A stretch of 64,000 nt of DNA, from assembly GCA_964016985.1 (NCBI GenBank), contig OZ024825.1, positions 44,515,523 through 44,579,522 on the forward strand, read 5' to 3'. Below the pieces are notes generated by a model that saw nothing but the letters and a program-made list of their open reading frames with translations, ran no database searches and was not told the origin of the DNA. The DNA comes from Anodontia alba (Eukaryota > Mollusca > Bivalvia > Lucinida > Lucinidae). Below are positions 32,768 through 43,903 of the stretch, piece after piece; within the stretch, counting starts at the first letter, position 1, and every line of letters begins with the position of its first letter. Position numbers and translations under genes: made by a program.

Positions 32768-33178
32768 TATGGCTGTAACGATACAGTCAGCTCACGATAT
32801 GATATGTATCGCGATACTTGGCTAACGATTCGATACATATCATGATACTACTTTCATGCATAAGTCAGAGGTTGAAAGTTTTGATACTCATGGAAAACAG
32901 GTTCAAAACCATCTCAGAGGTTCATTATTGTGTAAAAATGCCTGTGTAAGATGACCCATTTTGTCATATAAGTGATCAGTGTATTTCAGTAACAGTTTAG
33001 AGCTTTGTAATTTGTTATAAAAATGGTCTTCAAATATGTTAAAGCTACTATTTTCTTTAGAAATTGTACTTTTGGGCGTATCGTCAGGTATTGCGATACT
33101 AGCCCCATGATACAATACTTGTATCATGAGAAAAAGTATCGTGATACGATACAATTTTAATGAATTGTTATGCCTCTA
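32768..33178. mobile_element. hAT-like MITE with 8-bp duplication
   Basis: Inverted ends TATGGCTGTAACGATAC and GAATTGTTATGCCTCTA, with subterminal runs of GTATCGTGATACGATAC type. The 8-bp target duplication CAATGTTG is perfect (32760-32767 and 33179-33186), which is diagnostic of the hAT superfamily. There is no transposase. Confidence 0.9.
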
Positions 33179-33186
33179 CAATGTTG

Positions 33187-33595
33187 TATCTAATAATAGC
33201 TGAATGAGTGGCAAACAGTGTATACCCTGATGAGACACCACATTTTCATCTGGGTCTACACTGTTTGCTCAGGCCTGTCAGGGCAAGGTAAAGTCATGCT
33301 GAGACGACAGGTAAAATTATGACCAAATCTTCAGTGATTACTAATCGATTATCGATCACAATGGCAGGACTGATTATCATGTTTGTTAATCATCTTTTCA
33401 ACTCTGATTAGCCAGTCCTATGCACAGCACATAAATTATAACAAAATATGTGCAAAGCATTCCAGAATATGTGCACAGCACATACTAGAATATATTGCTC
33501 AACACATACCAAAGTATGTGCATAGTACATAACTTATGCAAATAGTACCATATGTGAAAGGTCAGTATAGGTCTGCCGGCATTAGCATTGCAGTA
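33187..33595. other. intron, decayed hairpin
   Basis: 33210-33275 is a decayed CAAACAGTGTATACCCTGAT hairpin. Nearby, GCACAGCACATA phrases repeat irregularly (33420-33540). Confidence 0.5.
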
Positions 33596-33895
33596 CAGTT
33601 GATCGTTATCTGGACCTTGCTTATCTCGAATAACCGCTTATCTCCAAGTGAAAATCTTGTCCCTGGCTAAACATGAAAATCTTACAACAGGTTAAAAAAT
33701 ATTGTTGAAAAGAGGAGAAATTGGTCCACAATTTCCATAATATCTAAACTAAAAAGTCCAGTTACATATAAATTTGCTAAATGTGGTTGTTGGAATTATG
33801 TTTTCCTCACTTCAGCAAATCTGATATGTCGAGCTACGGATATCTCAAAGTATTTCAAAGAGTCCCTTGGAATTTGAGATAACGAGAGTCAACTG
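33596..33895. mobile_element. TA-flanked pogo/mariner-like MITE
   Basis: TA|CAGTTGATCGTTATCTGG at the left mirrors GATAACGAGAGTCAACTG|TA at the right. TA duplication and CAG ends are typical of pogo/Tigger-like elements. Non-coding. Confidence 0.8.
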
Positions 33896-34032
33896 TACAT
33901 ATAATTAACAACACAGTTTAAGTATCTTAATATGTTAAGCAAAATTTAACTTCAAGCCACCATGTTTATCATGTTAAAAGGATTCAACTGACATAAGGTG
34001 ACATTTAATTTATGTGTGGTGATATTTTTCAG

Positions 34033-34154
34033 GAATTCTATTCGGCCTACAGCGAGCCACTGAAGACCTTCAAGACACTGGAACTGAAAGGGGATATGCC
34101 AGAAAAGACCATCACATAGATCATTGATGACATGCTCAGTTTTGTTCAGGAATG
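34033..34154 (+). pseudogene. candidate exon or exon remnant, unknown family
   Basis: A clearly GC-richer block of 122 bp sits between a good acceptor (GATATTTTTCAG) and a good donor (ATG|GTAAGC). The longest frame reads EFYSAYSEPLKTFKTLELKG and continues to IIDDMLSFVQEW, but has an in-frame TAG at 34117-34119. The phase-1 frame that would suit the EGF-kringle gene also ends in TGA. It could be a pseudo-exon, a non-coding exon, or a coding exon with a sequencing error. I do not recognise the protein. Confidence 0.35.
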
Positions 34155-34227
34155 GTAAGCAGAAATATCTTATATGTAAATCCCTTTTCACTTTATGATT
34201 TTATAAAATGAACCATGCATCACTTTT

Positions 34228-34378
34228 TAGACACCGCCACACGATAATGGCGGGGTTTTATGGTTTCACGTTGGACGTCAGTGTGTCTGTCTGCGCACCC
34301 ACAAATGGGTAGTTAGATGGCTAAGAATTATGGACAATTGCAATGTATTTCAATGGGATTTATTCTGTCGGCCACATA
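34228..34378 (+). repeat. dispersed repeat R1, left part
   Basis: CGCCACACGATAATGGCGGG and TGGTTTCACGTTGGACGTC resemble the boundary of repeat R1. It is followed by GCCACATAAAA, which pairs with TTTTATGTGGC at 34708 across the SINE insertion. Confidence 0.55.
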
Positions 34379-34387
34379 AAATCAGTC

Positions 34388-34697
34388 GCCGGCCTCGGTG
34401 GCTCAGTTGGATGCGCCGTCCGACTGGAGACCAGGAGGTCGCGGGTTCAACCCCTGCCGTGGTCGGCAACATTCTTTCGTGGAGATTGATCGTGAAATAT
34501 TTTCTACGGTCATTCTCTCCCTTCCGCTGATTCAAGAAGGGCAGTTGTCAGTTTCTGGCGAAAGAATGTGCACAGTACAGGTTAACCGCTTAGAAGACTA
34601 AGCCTGCCCAGTAAACGTGTGGTTAGGTAAACTGACCACGCTCGACATAACCCCATTGGGTTGACTGGGCCGTAAAACCTCAACACAAACAAATATT
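34388..34697 (+). mobile_element. SINE family A, full length
   Basis: tRNA-like head GCCTCGGTGGCTCAGTTGG (A box) and GCGGGTTCAACCCC (B box). Body TTCTTTCGTGGAGATTGATC; tail GACTGGGCCGTAAAACCTC then ACACAAACAAA. The target duplication AAATCAGTC lies at 34379-34387 and 34698-34706. This is the clearest complete member of the family. It is transcribed by Pol III in principle and mobilised by a LINE sharing its tail (family knowledge). Confidence 0.95.
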
Positions 34698-34779
34698 AAA
34701 TCAGTCTTTTATGTGGCTTTTTTACTGTTAGGTGGCCATTTTTTAGCCACATAAGTATGCTAAAATAGTGATGGTAGCC

Positions 34780-35155
34780 ACATAACTATCCATTTTTTAT
34801 AACAACCTTCTGTCACACGTCCGTCCGTTCATCCATATTTAGTGTCCAGATGATTTCTTGAGTAAACATCAGTGGATTTTCACAAAACTTGGTATGTGTA
34901 TTGATATTGTAGAGCTCTGGTTTGGGATTGCTAATGTGCAAATTTCATCAAACTTCGACAGAGTTATCTGCCCGAGACACGCCCATATTTCCGTTTCCTG
35001 ACAATAACATGTCAATGTCAGGGGACTTAACAAACTTGGTTCATGTATTGGTATTAAGGAGCCCTGGTTTGGGATTGCTAATGGGCAAATTTTGTCAGTG
35101 TTTGACAGTTATCTGCCCACAGCACTTTTATGGTGGGGTATTATAGTTTAACATT
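34780..35155 (+). repeat. dispersed repeat R1, plus strand
   Basis: Two tandem subunits share GGTTTGGGATTGCTAATG and GTTATCTGCCC, ending TATGGTGGGGTATTATAG. Reverse-complement counterpart of 3895-4235. Confidence 0.7.
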
Positions 35156-35205
35156 ATGCATATAATAGTGAAAAACCTGAAGCTTTGCTGTTTTATCCCT
35201 ATAGG

Positions 35206-35330
35206 TGAATGGATACATCCAAAAGACATCACCCTGCCATTGAAGTGTTTCCTCCCTTTCAGTGGGGGATTACTCTTAAAGGAAAGAAATTGCTTTTACC
35301 CACTGGAGCATTTTTTTTTTCCTTTAACAG
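35206..35330 (+). other. weak candidate exon
   Basis: After an acceptor-like TTATCCCTATAG, a phase-1-compatible frame is open (GEWIHPKDITLPLKC...). No good donor follows, and a T-rich run interrupts it. It may be chance. Confidence 0.15.
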
Positions 35331-35412
35331 TACACCCCATCTTTGAAAGGTCTCGCCCTACATGTATATGAACAACAGACTAATAAGAAAAACATATTCT
35401 TTTTAATTGCAG

Positions 35413-35540
35413 GTTTTCCTTCTTCAAAGTGGAGCCCCAGAGGTGTTTTTTCTGCTTTCCAGTACCAGCTGTTAGTTAGTGATAAAACCAGCCTCTCTAG
35501 ATATGGGAATTGGATTTGTGCACTCTGCACCAACATCTAA
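35413..35540 (+). other. weak candidate terminal exon
   Basis: An acceptor-like TTTTTAATTGCAG precedes 42 open codons in the phase-1 frame (GFPSSKWSPRGVFSAFQYQ... NWICALCTNI) ending in TAA. No family match is recognised and no poly(A) signal is close, so this stays speculative. Confidence 0.2.
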
Positions 35541-35703
35541 AAGACATTTTACATGCGGACCAGGATGAGTTAATCCAACAGCAGTATAATTATTACTGTA
35601 TTGATAAAATGAACAGAATTACAAATAATGAGCAGAACTGTCTTTGTGTATGTTAATGAACTTGGCTACTACTGGACCGGACCTGATGAGTTCAATCCAA
35701 ATA

Positions 35704-36161
35704 CAGGGTGCCCACTGGTCAGGGAAATCTTACTTTTTCTTCCAAGGTCAGGGAAAAGTCGGGGAATTTTGCGAAATGATCAGGGAAATTTTAAATACTA
35801 AGAAAGTCAGGGAAATTCCTAATTTTGGCCCAAACTTGTTAGGCTGTGGCAGGTATTTTATCCATTTTGAGTGACTGAAAGTCTTGTATTTTTTTTTTTC
35901 GCTCACTCTGCATTGCTACAAATTAATGCTCATTCTAGAAAATGAATGCCCAAAATTTTGACAATGTTTTATTTTTTTTTACTGAACAATTAGGGAGGTA
36001 TATTTATATGTGTTAAAATAGAATGTATCATTTATTTTCTGCAAGATGAGAAAAAGCTCATTAAATTTTCAGCATTTTGGTCAGGGAAAAATAGAATTGG
36101 GTCAGGGAAGAGTCAGTGAAATGTTGGGGAATTTTGATTCTGACTGAGGGTGGCCACTCTG
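35704..36161. mobile_element. hAT-like MITE (CAGGGTGCCCAC ends)
   Basis: CAGGGTGCCCACTGGTCAGGG at the left and GAGGGTGGCCACTCTG at the right are inverted repeats. Many GTCAGGGAAA subterminal repeats occur inside (35720-35815 and 36080-36120), like transposase-binding arrays. A duplication of 8 bp at the edges was not seen. Confidence 0.6.
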
Positions 36162-36869
36162 AAAGAGCTCAATAAGCCATTGGCTTAACTCTGATGCAGG
36201 GTTTCAACATATTAATGGACCTACTTCAAAGACATTGTAGGTGAACTACCATTGTAAAAACTATATTCACTGAAGTGAGACTGCTAACTTATGACATTCT
36301 TTTGTCAAATGAAAGAACTGTTTATATGAAATCTTTTCATTGCAGAAAGTGTCATTGTTACATGTAATAACTAGGTCTTGAAATTTGCACTTGTCAGCTC
36401 ATATTTATGAGTAGATGTTCTTTAAGGGCAAGTGAAAAAAAAATCAAACAGCTTGCCAACAGGACAGGTATGTTTTTTCGCAGTAAGGGTATATAGTGAA
36501 AAATTTGAATTACCTAGCATAATTACAAAGTTCTAAACGTCACTCCAAAATGTCACAAAAAGATGTCAAAATCTGCTGACAAGTTAAAATTTCAATTCTG
36601 GAAGGTGTCTGTTAGAGTTTACTATTCCGCAGCAAAACAGCAACAGTAAACCCGGCTTCACTACGTGAACTAAATTCCATGACTTTATGGACAGGTTTGT
36701 TTTTAGTACCAAATATAAGACTAAGGATGAGTACAGCTTAAGGGCAAGTAACAATTTGAGGCCACTTGCCCTACAGGAGGAGTTAGTTCAAGAAAAAATT
36801 TTGAGACCTGAATAATATAACAAGAGATAGTCCAGTGATGAAACTTTGTAGAACTGCAGATTTTTTTTT
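36162..36869. other. intron, nothing firm
   Basis: AT-rich. The phrase AGGGCAAGTGAAAA/GGGCAAGTAACAA (36424, 36742) recurs, bracketing what may be an old insertion. Confidence 0.35.
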
Positions 36870-37820
36870 TTTTTTTTTTTGGTTTTTAGCTCACCTGGAC
36901 TGAAGGCTCATGGGGAGCTTATAGGGTCATAGTCCATTCTTCATCCATCAGTCATCCGTCAGTACCTTTAATCAGTTATATCTGCAGTCTGCAGGCCAAT
37001 CTAAATCATTTCTCATCTATAGCATGCCTTTGGTGGAGCTTCACTTTTCATGGTAACTCAATGAAAACCTTGGATGCTATAGCAACTAAAAAGTCCCATA
37101 CACATTGTGGTGAAAATGTTGTCAAAGCAGCGTGTAACAGCGACTTTGTTTTATGATCAGATCTATATCAAACTTGCTATTAATGAAGCTGGACATAAAT
37201 CTTGCACAAGTTTTCAACCAGATCAGACCACTTGCATGCGTTACCTGCTCTTTCAGACTCCCAGAGATGTAATATGGCAAAAATATAGTCTGGCTGACAG
37301 AGACTTCATTAAACTACATGTATCTCAAAAACTATTGAAGCTAGAGCTTTGAAACCTGATGAATAGACTGGTAGTGATGAGTAGACGATCTGATAAACTT
37401 TTGAAATAATTTTAAAAAATTACTTCATGAGTTATGGTCCTTTGTAATTTTGGACATTTTTACCTTGTCAGCAGAATATTTAAAAAAATGTTGGAGCTAG
37501 AGCATTGAAACTTATTAAATTGATTGATAATTATGAGTAGATAACCTGATTCTTTTGAATAAATTTTAAAAATATTTCATGAGTAATGGCCCTTTGTAAC
37601 TGGGCATTTTTTCCTTGCCAGCAAAATATCTCTCAAACTTTTTCCCTTGTCAGCAAAAGATCTCAAAAACTATTGAAGCTAGCGCCTCATAACTTGATGA
37701 ATAGATTCGTAGTGATTAGAAGTTGACCTAATTACTTTTAAAAATGTTTAAGGAATTATGACCCTGTGTAGATTGGGCCATTTTTACCTTGTATTATCTT
37801 TAGAGGCAAGCATATGGTTT

Positions 37821-37864
<44 letters not shown>

Positions 37865-38125
37865 TAGTGTCCTTTTTTAAACACAATTTCTAGTTATCAA
37901 ATTGTTCATCAGACGGGCAGGAATGAGGACGGTCATAAAACCTTGGATGAGTTTGAGTTTCTCTAGTGGATTTGCACCAAGATTGTTTCAATTTATAAGC
38001 CTGGGGGTTGTTTGTTAGAACCGTCATGTGTCTTTTTAAAAGAAAATTTATAGAAAAATCTTGAACAGTCTAGTTTGTGAAACTTCGAAATTAAGTATGT
38101 AAATCTGTTAAGCTCAGGTGAACAC
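36870..38125 (+). repeat. dispersed repeat R4 with three tandem units and a 41-G run
   Basis: Starts TTTTTAGCTCACCTGGACTG and ends AAGCTCAGGTGAACACTACAG, so the borders are partly complementary (CTCACCTG/CAGGTGA). Inside, three diverged units of about 170 bp (near 37310, 37480 and 37660) carry AAAACTATTGAAGCTAG, AACTTGATGAATAGA and CATGAGTTATGGCCCTTTG. A pure run of 41 G occupies 37822-37862. The element class is unknown. Confidence 0.65.
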
Positions 38126-38181
38126 TACAGACCATTATTGTTCTCTTTTTTTTTTTCTTTTTTTTTTTATTTGTTTCATAG

Positions 38182-38443
38182 AATGACAGTGGATGGAAGC
38201 ACTGTTCTGTGATAATTCTTGTAAGAATCACCATTGAACAGTTTAATTACTTTATTTGTATTAGGTTTCATCACTGGAGTTATTACTGTGTGTTAAAAGG
38301 CACTAACTGCAATGGAAAAGACTTCTATAAACGGTTCTTTCATATGACGAAAAGAATTATACATGCGTCATGTCTTATTATCTTATACTTGGCACCATCA
38401 GTAGTCTAGTCCTATAATCTTTTATGGAATAAAAAAAAGAAAA
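38182..38443 (+). other. candidate 3'-terminal exon
   Basis: A long pyrimidine tract and TTGTTTCATAG form a strong acceptor. From there one frame is open for 75 codons (NDSGWKHCSVIILVRITIEQ...) to TAG at 38407-38409, and AATAAA follows at 38428. Another frame stops after nine codons. Either could be a last exon of a transcript from upstream. No homology is recognised. Confidence 0.3.
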
Positions 38444-38842
38444 AAATATTTGTTCACTTTCTCTTGCTAAAATAATTTGTAGAAAAGAGAAGCATTTTAT
38501 GATAATAATTCTGGAGTTTATCTAATTCTTAACTGTTGAAATTCTTATTTACAAAGAATTAGTTTATTCTCTTACAGATTACTTCTGTTATAAATGAGAT
38601 ACAGTAACCTTGCATGTGAATCCAGGAACTGTCATTAACTGCTTCCCTCATCTACAGATGAGTTTTATTTCAATGCAGCATAATGCTATCACTTAAGAAC
38701 TGTCTGTATTCGCAGAATGACAGATTGGTTTGCACATATAGCCATAATTTGTGACTAGTTTAAAATTCATTTAGACAAGTGTTTTTTATAGGTCATTTCA
38801 TTGTTTCTTATGGTGGCTCGTTTGGGTTAAAACCAATTTAAT

Positions 38843-39310
38843 ACAGATATCTATATTTAAAATGCAGATATCTGCATTTAAATAAAGGTATCTGCATTTA
38901 AATGCAGCTACCTACATTAAATGCACATATCTGTATTTCAAATACAGAGTATTTATATTATTTGAAATGCATATATCTCTTTCTGGTTCTTTAATGGACC
39001 TGTCTGAATTTGAATCATAGATATCTGCATTTTAATTACAGATGTCTGCGTTTCAAATGCAGATATTTCTATTTAAGTGAGATATAAGTACATTTTAGAA
39101 ACTCGGGTAACTGTTTTTGAAATACAAATATCTTTATTTGAAATACAACTATCTCTAATTGAAATACGGATATCTATGATTATTATTCAAATAAAATATA
39201 TCTGCCGTTCAAATAGAGATGCCTGTATTTCTAATACAGATATCGGTATTTCAAATACAGAAATCTTTATTTATAGAAACTACAGATAATTGTAATTTTA
39301 AATGCAAAGT
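38843..39310. repeat. AAATGCAGATATCTGCATTT palindrome cluster
   Basis: About twenty variants of GCAGATATCTGCATTT, CAGATATCTGTATTTC and similar, self-complementary around GATATC, fill nearly 0.5 kb. It parallels the cluster at 601-1400 but has a different flanking consensus. Confidence 0.75.
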
Positions 39311-39399
39311 TCTCTTAAGAACCTGATTATTTTCAACTTTTATTTTCAACATAATTAATAGTCCCTTGCAGCCTACTAGGCTTCCTTAAACTCGGACAA

Positions 39400-39600
39400 A
39401 AGCAGGTAGCTCAGTGGTGAGTCCAACAGCCTCAAGTGCTGGAGGTACGTTCAATCTCGGCCATTGGCGAGAGAACAAAAAAAAAAAATAAATGGAATCC
39501 GAACACGCTTTCCTTTGTGATTTGCAGGGATGACATAATAACTGTGCAGTCTTTGCTGGGGCCCTCTCTGGCTTCTGCATGGAAAATCAAGTACCCATGT
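39400..39600 (+). mobile_element. tRNA-like SINE head, family E
   Basis: GGTAGCTCAGTGGTGAGTCC (A box-like) and GTACGTTCAATCTCGGCC (B box-like) are followed by an A-rich stretch and unidentified body. It is a probable SINE remnant rather than a tRNA gene, because no acceptor stem closes. Confidence 0.5.
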
Positions 39601-40654
39601 GCAGGTTAAAGAACCATACATTCGGTTATCTAAATAATTACTTGTGGACCTTCATTCTGCAACCCAGAATGTATCCTGTATACCTGCCTAGAATGCCTGA
39701 ATTTATGTGATAGAACTCTCCAAAAACTGGTTCTTTTAAATACATGTACTGAAAAATCTCATGATTATAGAAACATACGGAAAATGAAAAGTTATCCAGG
39801 GTAAGATAAAAATTGAGATTTCTCACGCTTTTGATGTGCACTGGTTGTATAGGAATCAAGAGGTACACCATCGTTAAGGTTAACATCACTGAAGTTAATG
39901 CTGTCATTAAGCATCACAGAAATGTTATCAAAATATGGAAGATGTCAACAATCAAAGGGATCTGACTTCAGATTTGATACAAAGTATGCAAGAAAAGAAT
40001 CTTTCGTGCGTGACAGGTAGATCGAAATATCCGTCCCTCGAGATCATAGTCTTACATCACTCGACAAGTCTGAATTTTTCTGTCTACCCCTCACACCCAT
40101 GATAGATTCAATCAATCTGATTGGCTGAAAATTAGAAGTGGGAGTAGAATCTTAATTTATTGCACATGCCAAGGGTTAAATATTATTGGACACACAGAAA
40201 TATAATCTGCTCTTGCACACCCTTACCATGAGGGGAAGTGATGTAGCAAGTTTGGTAGAATTCTGCCCAGTGGTTTGGGAGGAGATATCATGACGGATGG
40301 ACAACTGGTTGATCGGACATACGAGACGGTAAAAATTTGTGAGGTTACCCCTTTGATCTTTTCTAACAAAAATTTGTGAGGTTACCCCTTTGATCTTTCT
40401 TTCATCTTTTCTAACCCCACAGTGCAAATTTTCAATCCCCGCAATAACAAATTTAACCCCACAATAACGGAATAAACATGTTGCTCTTGCACACCCTTAC
40501 CATGATGGGAAGTGATGTACATGTAGCTAGTTTCGTTGAATTTGCACAGTAGTTTAGGAGGTGATAATCACTGATAGCAGGATGAATAGATGGACAGACG
40601 CATTATCATGTGGTACAGGCAGACATTACATAGCTACAGATAAGACGGGTATCC
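39601..40654. other. intron with small repeats
   Basis: 40110-40175 is the end of a TTAA MITE (GATTGGCTGAAAATTAGAAG ... CAAGGGTTAA). 40337-40405 is a small tandem duplication containing AAAATTTGTGAGGTTACCCC twice. CTCTTGCACACCCTTACCAT occurs at 40211 and 40484. Confidence 0.6.
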
Positions 40655-40800
40655 ACATAATATTTTTCTTATTTCTCCATGAAAACATAATGTTGTGGGT
40701 ACTCATTAGAAGTGCCTCGGCAAGGCGCTTCTAATGCGTACCCACAACATATGTTTTCATGGAGAAATAAGAAAAATATCAACATTTTTCGGATGAAAAA
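40655..40800. mobile_element. palindromic MITE, alpha core
   Basis: Arms through TTATTTCTCCATGAAAACAT, GTTGTGGGTACTCATTAGAA and their complements close at CCTCGGCAAGGCG. Confidence 0.85.
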
Positions 40801-41173
40801 AGCGCCTTATCTGTTGCTATGGACAAATCCTGGTATAACTAAGACATGCAGAATGAAGGCAAATAGTCTAAAACTTGAACAGATGCTGCAGTCTTTGGCA
40901 TCTGATCTGGGTCTGCACTGTTTGCACATGCCTGTCTGTCCCAATGCCTAGGAGGGGAAATATGGTAAGATTATTCAGATACATTTTCATTTGGTGTTAC
41001 TGGCAAATCTTGCATATTGTCTGTGATTATTTGATCTAGCCATACATTCTTTATAAATTCCTGGACAACACAGACAGAATTATTGAGTAAAAATGTGAGT
41101 CATGACATGGGAAAATGAGTCTTATTTTTACATACTGCAATCATAAATAATGAGAGTCTGTCGCATCTTATAC

Positions 41174-41402
41174 TAAACCTTGTCCTGCTGAATAATTAAG
41201 ATGCCACGCCCCCATCTAATTTTCAGCCAATCAAATTTCTTGATTCTAATTGTTGTTATAAATTCAAATACTTAATGGCAAACAGTGCAGATCCAGATCA
41301 GTTGGCTTCTTCAGAAGCCATGAAGAAGCTAACTGATCTTGATCTACACTGTTTGTAAAGGCAGGGACCATGTATATCCCGGTTCAGCAGGACAAGGGTT
41401 AA
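41174..41402 (-). mobile_element. piggyBac-like TTAA MITE, copy 1
   Basis: Right end GCAGGACAAGGG|TTAA is intact; the left end is mutated (CTAAACCTTGTCCTGCTG). The internal hairpin is CAGATCAGTTGGCTTCTTC with CTGATC on the other arm. A TTAA target plus ends beginning CCC is typical of piggyBac-derived elements. Confidence 0.8.
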
Positions 41403-41462
41403 CATACAGTTTGAAAACTCCATGTACATGTATGTGCATAGCTCCATGAGAGATGGTATCAG

Positions 41463-41735
41463 GTAAATGTTTTTCTTATTGCTCCAGGAAAACATATGTT
41501 GTGGGGACTCTTTAGAAGCGCCTCACCAAGGCACTTCTAATGAGCATGGGTGAAAGTTTTCAGGATTATTTCTGATTTCAGGATTTCAAGATTTTTGTTC
41601 TTATATAAAGTATAGGGAAAATTGTCTTTTCAGGATTTGAAAATCCAGATTTCAGTATTCTTGAATTTTAGAACTTTCACCCATGAATGAGTCCCCACAA
41701 CGTATGTTTTCATGGAGGAATATGGAAAATATCTG
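41463..41735. mobile_element. alpha palindrome split by a second MITE
   Basis: Left arm ATATGTTGTGGGGACTC ... GCACTTCTAATGAG and right arm AATGAGTCCCCACAACGTATG match other alpha copies once the nested element at 41545-41685 is removed. Confidence 0.85.
41545..41685. mobile_element. nested MITE with 6-bp duplication
   Basis: Perfect inverted ends CATGGGTGAAAGTT and AACTTTCACCCATG. AATGAG is duplicated exactly at 41539-41544 and 41686-41691. The 141-bp element is non-coding. TSD length does not match hAT (8), piggyBac (TTAA) or TA elements. Confidence 0.9.
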
Positions 41736-41749
41736 TACGGTATTGAATG

Positions 41750-42049
41750 CTAACCTCGATGGCTCAGTTGGATATGCCTCAGCTGGTGATCAGGAAGTTG
41801 CGGGTTCGGCCTCCAGTGGGTCAGCGGCGTCTTTCGTGGAGATTGATCATGAAATATATTTTACAGTCATTCTCTCCCTTCCGCTGATTCAAGAAGGGCA
41901 ATTGTCAGTTTCTGGTGAAAGAATGTGCACAATACTGGTTAACCCCTTAGAGGACTAAGCTTGCCCAGTAAAAATGTGGTTTGGTAAACTGACCATGCTC
42001 AACATGACCCCATTGAGTTGACTGGGCTATAAAACTCCAACACAAACAA
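41750..42049 (+). mobile_element. SINE family A, full length, diverged
   Basis: Decayed head CTCGATGGCTCAGTTGGATA and B box CGGGTTCGGCCTCC; intact body and tail. The 15-bp duplication GTACGGTATTGAATG (41735-41749) and GTACGGTATTCAATG (42050-42064) has one mismatch. Confidence 0.95.
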
Positions 42050-42075
42050 GTACGGTATTCAATGTAATTACCGCA

Positions 42076-42189
42076 CGAGGACTGGCGCAGTGGCTCAGTT
42101 GGTAGAGTGTCCACTTTGTGACGGAGGTTGCGGGTTCGATCCCCGGTCAGTTCATACCAAAGACCTTAAAAATGGTACTACTGTAGCTG
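42076..42189 (+). mobile_element. SINE family D, head
   Basis: GGCGCAGTGGCTCAGTTGGT (A box) and GCGGGTTCGATCCCCGG (B box) are followed by CATACCAAAGACC. The body is cut by an alpha palindromic MITE. Confidence 0.75.
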
Positions 42190-42420
42190 TTCTTTCACTA
42201 ATGGCACTCAGCATTAAGAAAATAGACATAGCAACAGATAAGGCGCTTTTTTCATCCGAAAAATAAATGCTGATATCTTTTTTATTTCTCAACAAAAACA
42301 TATGTTGTGGGTACTCATTAGAAGCGCCTCGCCGAGGTGCTTCTAATGAGTACCCCAAACATATGTTTTCGTCGAGAAATAAGAAAAATATTATGTGGAT
42401 GCCCTCTCTTACATGTATCT
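42190..42420. mobile_element. palindromic MITE, alpha core
   Basis: Arms through AACAAAAACATATGTTGTGG and GAGTACCCCAAACATATG close at CGCCTCGCCGAGGTG. Outer edges resemble GATAAGGCGCTTTTTTC. Confidence 0.8.
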
Positions 42421-42980
42421 GTAGCTATGAGTAGCTAGAGCTAGGAATCAGAACTGGTCAGCTCAGTATCAGTATAATATGACTGGATGCAATATCATGT
42501 CATGTGTCTGGGGCATATTTCAGTGAGGCTGCACTCTAAAAGTGAGCATTGAGCTCCCTGCCACATCCAGACACCATCGTTATATGACTGAAAGATTGTT
42601 GAAAGTGACATAAAGCCCAAATAATACAATACCACACTGGGCTTAGGTTTGACAAAATCACTGACAAGACATTTAGTAAACTAAAGTCACTAAAATAACC
42701 ACATAATAAGGCACGCATTTATAACAGGAAAAAAAAAATCAGCTGAATGTTTCTTGAGAGGATTACGTATTTAAAGATGCTTATGCAGTATTTTTTTCTT
42801 ATTTCTAAAATCATATGATGTTGGTTCTCATTTGAATTGCCTCCACGTCATGACAATTTAAATGAGTTCCAACAGTATATGCTTTTAGAAAGAAGTACAT
42901 GTACATGTAGATAAAAGCACCTGTAGAGGCTGTAATTAATCTGAAGACTAAGAAATTGCTTGACTGTTCGCTTACATGTA
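42421..42980. other. intron; small decayed palindrome
   Basis: 42780-42900 holds a diverged alpha/beta palindrome (ATGATGTTGGTTCTCATTTG). Otherwise nothing is recognised. Confidence 0.45.
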
Positions 42981-43337
42981 CAGTCGAACTTTATTGGCTC
43001 GAACACCTTTGGGACCATGGAAAATTGTTCGAGCCATGGGTAGTTCGAGCCAATGAAGTTTAATCATGGCGCCAGGTCAGGAAGCAACTATCACTAATTA
43101 TTTGAAATCTATTGATATTCTACATAATAATTGTATGTTGAGTGTACTCATTAGAATTGCCTCAAAGAGGCAATTCTAATGAGTACACACAACATACAAT
43201 TTCATAATGAAATAAGAAAGCTTCCTTAAATATTTGTTTTCTTGCTGTATTGGAAGAATTTCGTAGGGACTCAAAAACGAGTTCGAATTAGCCATGGTGA
43301 ACAAGCTATCGGTGTTCGAGCTGTTGAGATTCGACTG
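42981..43337. mobile_element. TA-flanked pogo/mariner-like MITE with beta palindrome
   Basis: TA|CAGTCGAACTTTATTGG and GTTGAGATTCGACTG|TA are inverted ends; inner GGCTCGAACACC pairs with GGTGTTCGAGC. The centre is the beta palindrome TGTACTCATTAGAATTGCC. Same family as 14040-15275 and 44737. Confidence 0.9.
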
Positions 43338-43454
43338 TATATACTATATGGGTCAACTACTGTACAGTAATTTTGGTTGAAGAAAGTGCCTCATGTTTGT
43401 ATGTCTAAAAAAGTCTGGCTGAATGACAAATAATTTCTTTAACAAGCAATGAAT
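43338..43454. other. spacer
   Basis: Short unassigned intron sequence. Confidence 0.4.
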
Positions 43455-43665
43455 ACCCCATAGGTCTTGATAAGAGGGGGTGTTAGGTAAATGTTTTTCT
43501 TATTTCTCAACAAAAACATACGTTGTGGGTACTCATTAGAAGCGCCTCAGCGAGGCGCTTCTAATGAGTACCCACAACCTATGTTTTCATCGAGAAATAA
43601 GAAAAATGTATATACTTTTTGGTTGAAAAAAAAGCGCCTTATCAAGAGCTTTGATACCCCCATAT
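43455..43665. mobile_element. palindromic MITE, alpha core, well preserved
   Basis: Stem from TTTTTCTTATTTCTCAACAA through GGGTACTCATTAGAAGCGCC closes at TCAGCGAGG. Outer ends CTTGATAAG and CTTATCAAG are complementary. Confidence 0.9.
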
Positions 43666-43903
43666 CCCACATAACATAAAGTGAAAAACAGGTGTATAAA
43701 TTATGGGGTAATGTTTCATGGTTTTATTGTTGGTAAGCCTAATATTAATTTTCTTTTAACTTCCGTTAGCATTTTACATTGTACAGAGTTAACTAAGTGG
43801 ACAAAATGAGCACAATTTGCTGTCATTTATGTTAGAATGTCACGGATTAGAAGTGACATACAAATGTACATGTATATATCAAGTTTATGTACATGTAGTT
43901 GTG

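Noticed and set aside
34330..34601. Open frames over SINE family A copies (also near 41683, 46367, 58191, 58883)
   Set aside because: The same peptide appears at each SINE because the SINE sequence is conserved; SINEs are non-coding.
35156..35540. Further exons of the EGF-kringle gene
   Set aside because: Phase-1 frames are open after acceptor-like sites, but donors, domain motifs and cysteine patterns are missing; kept only as weak candidates.
42076..42150. Functional tRNA gene
   Set aside because: tRNA-like head only; no CCA-adjacent acceptor pairing, and the body is repeat-like.
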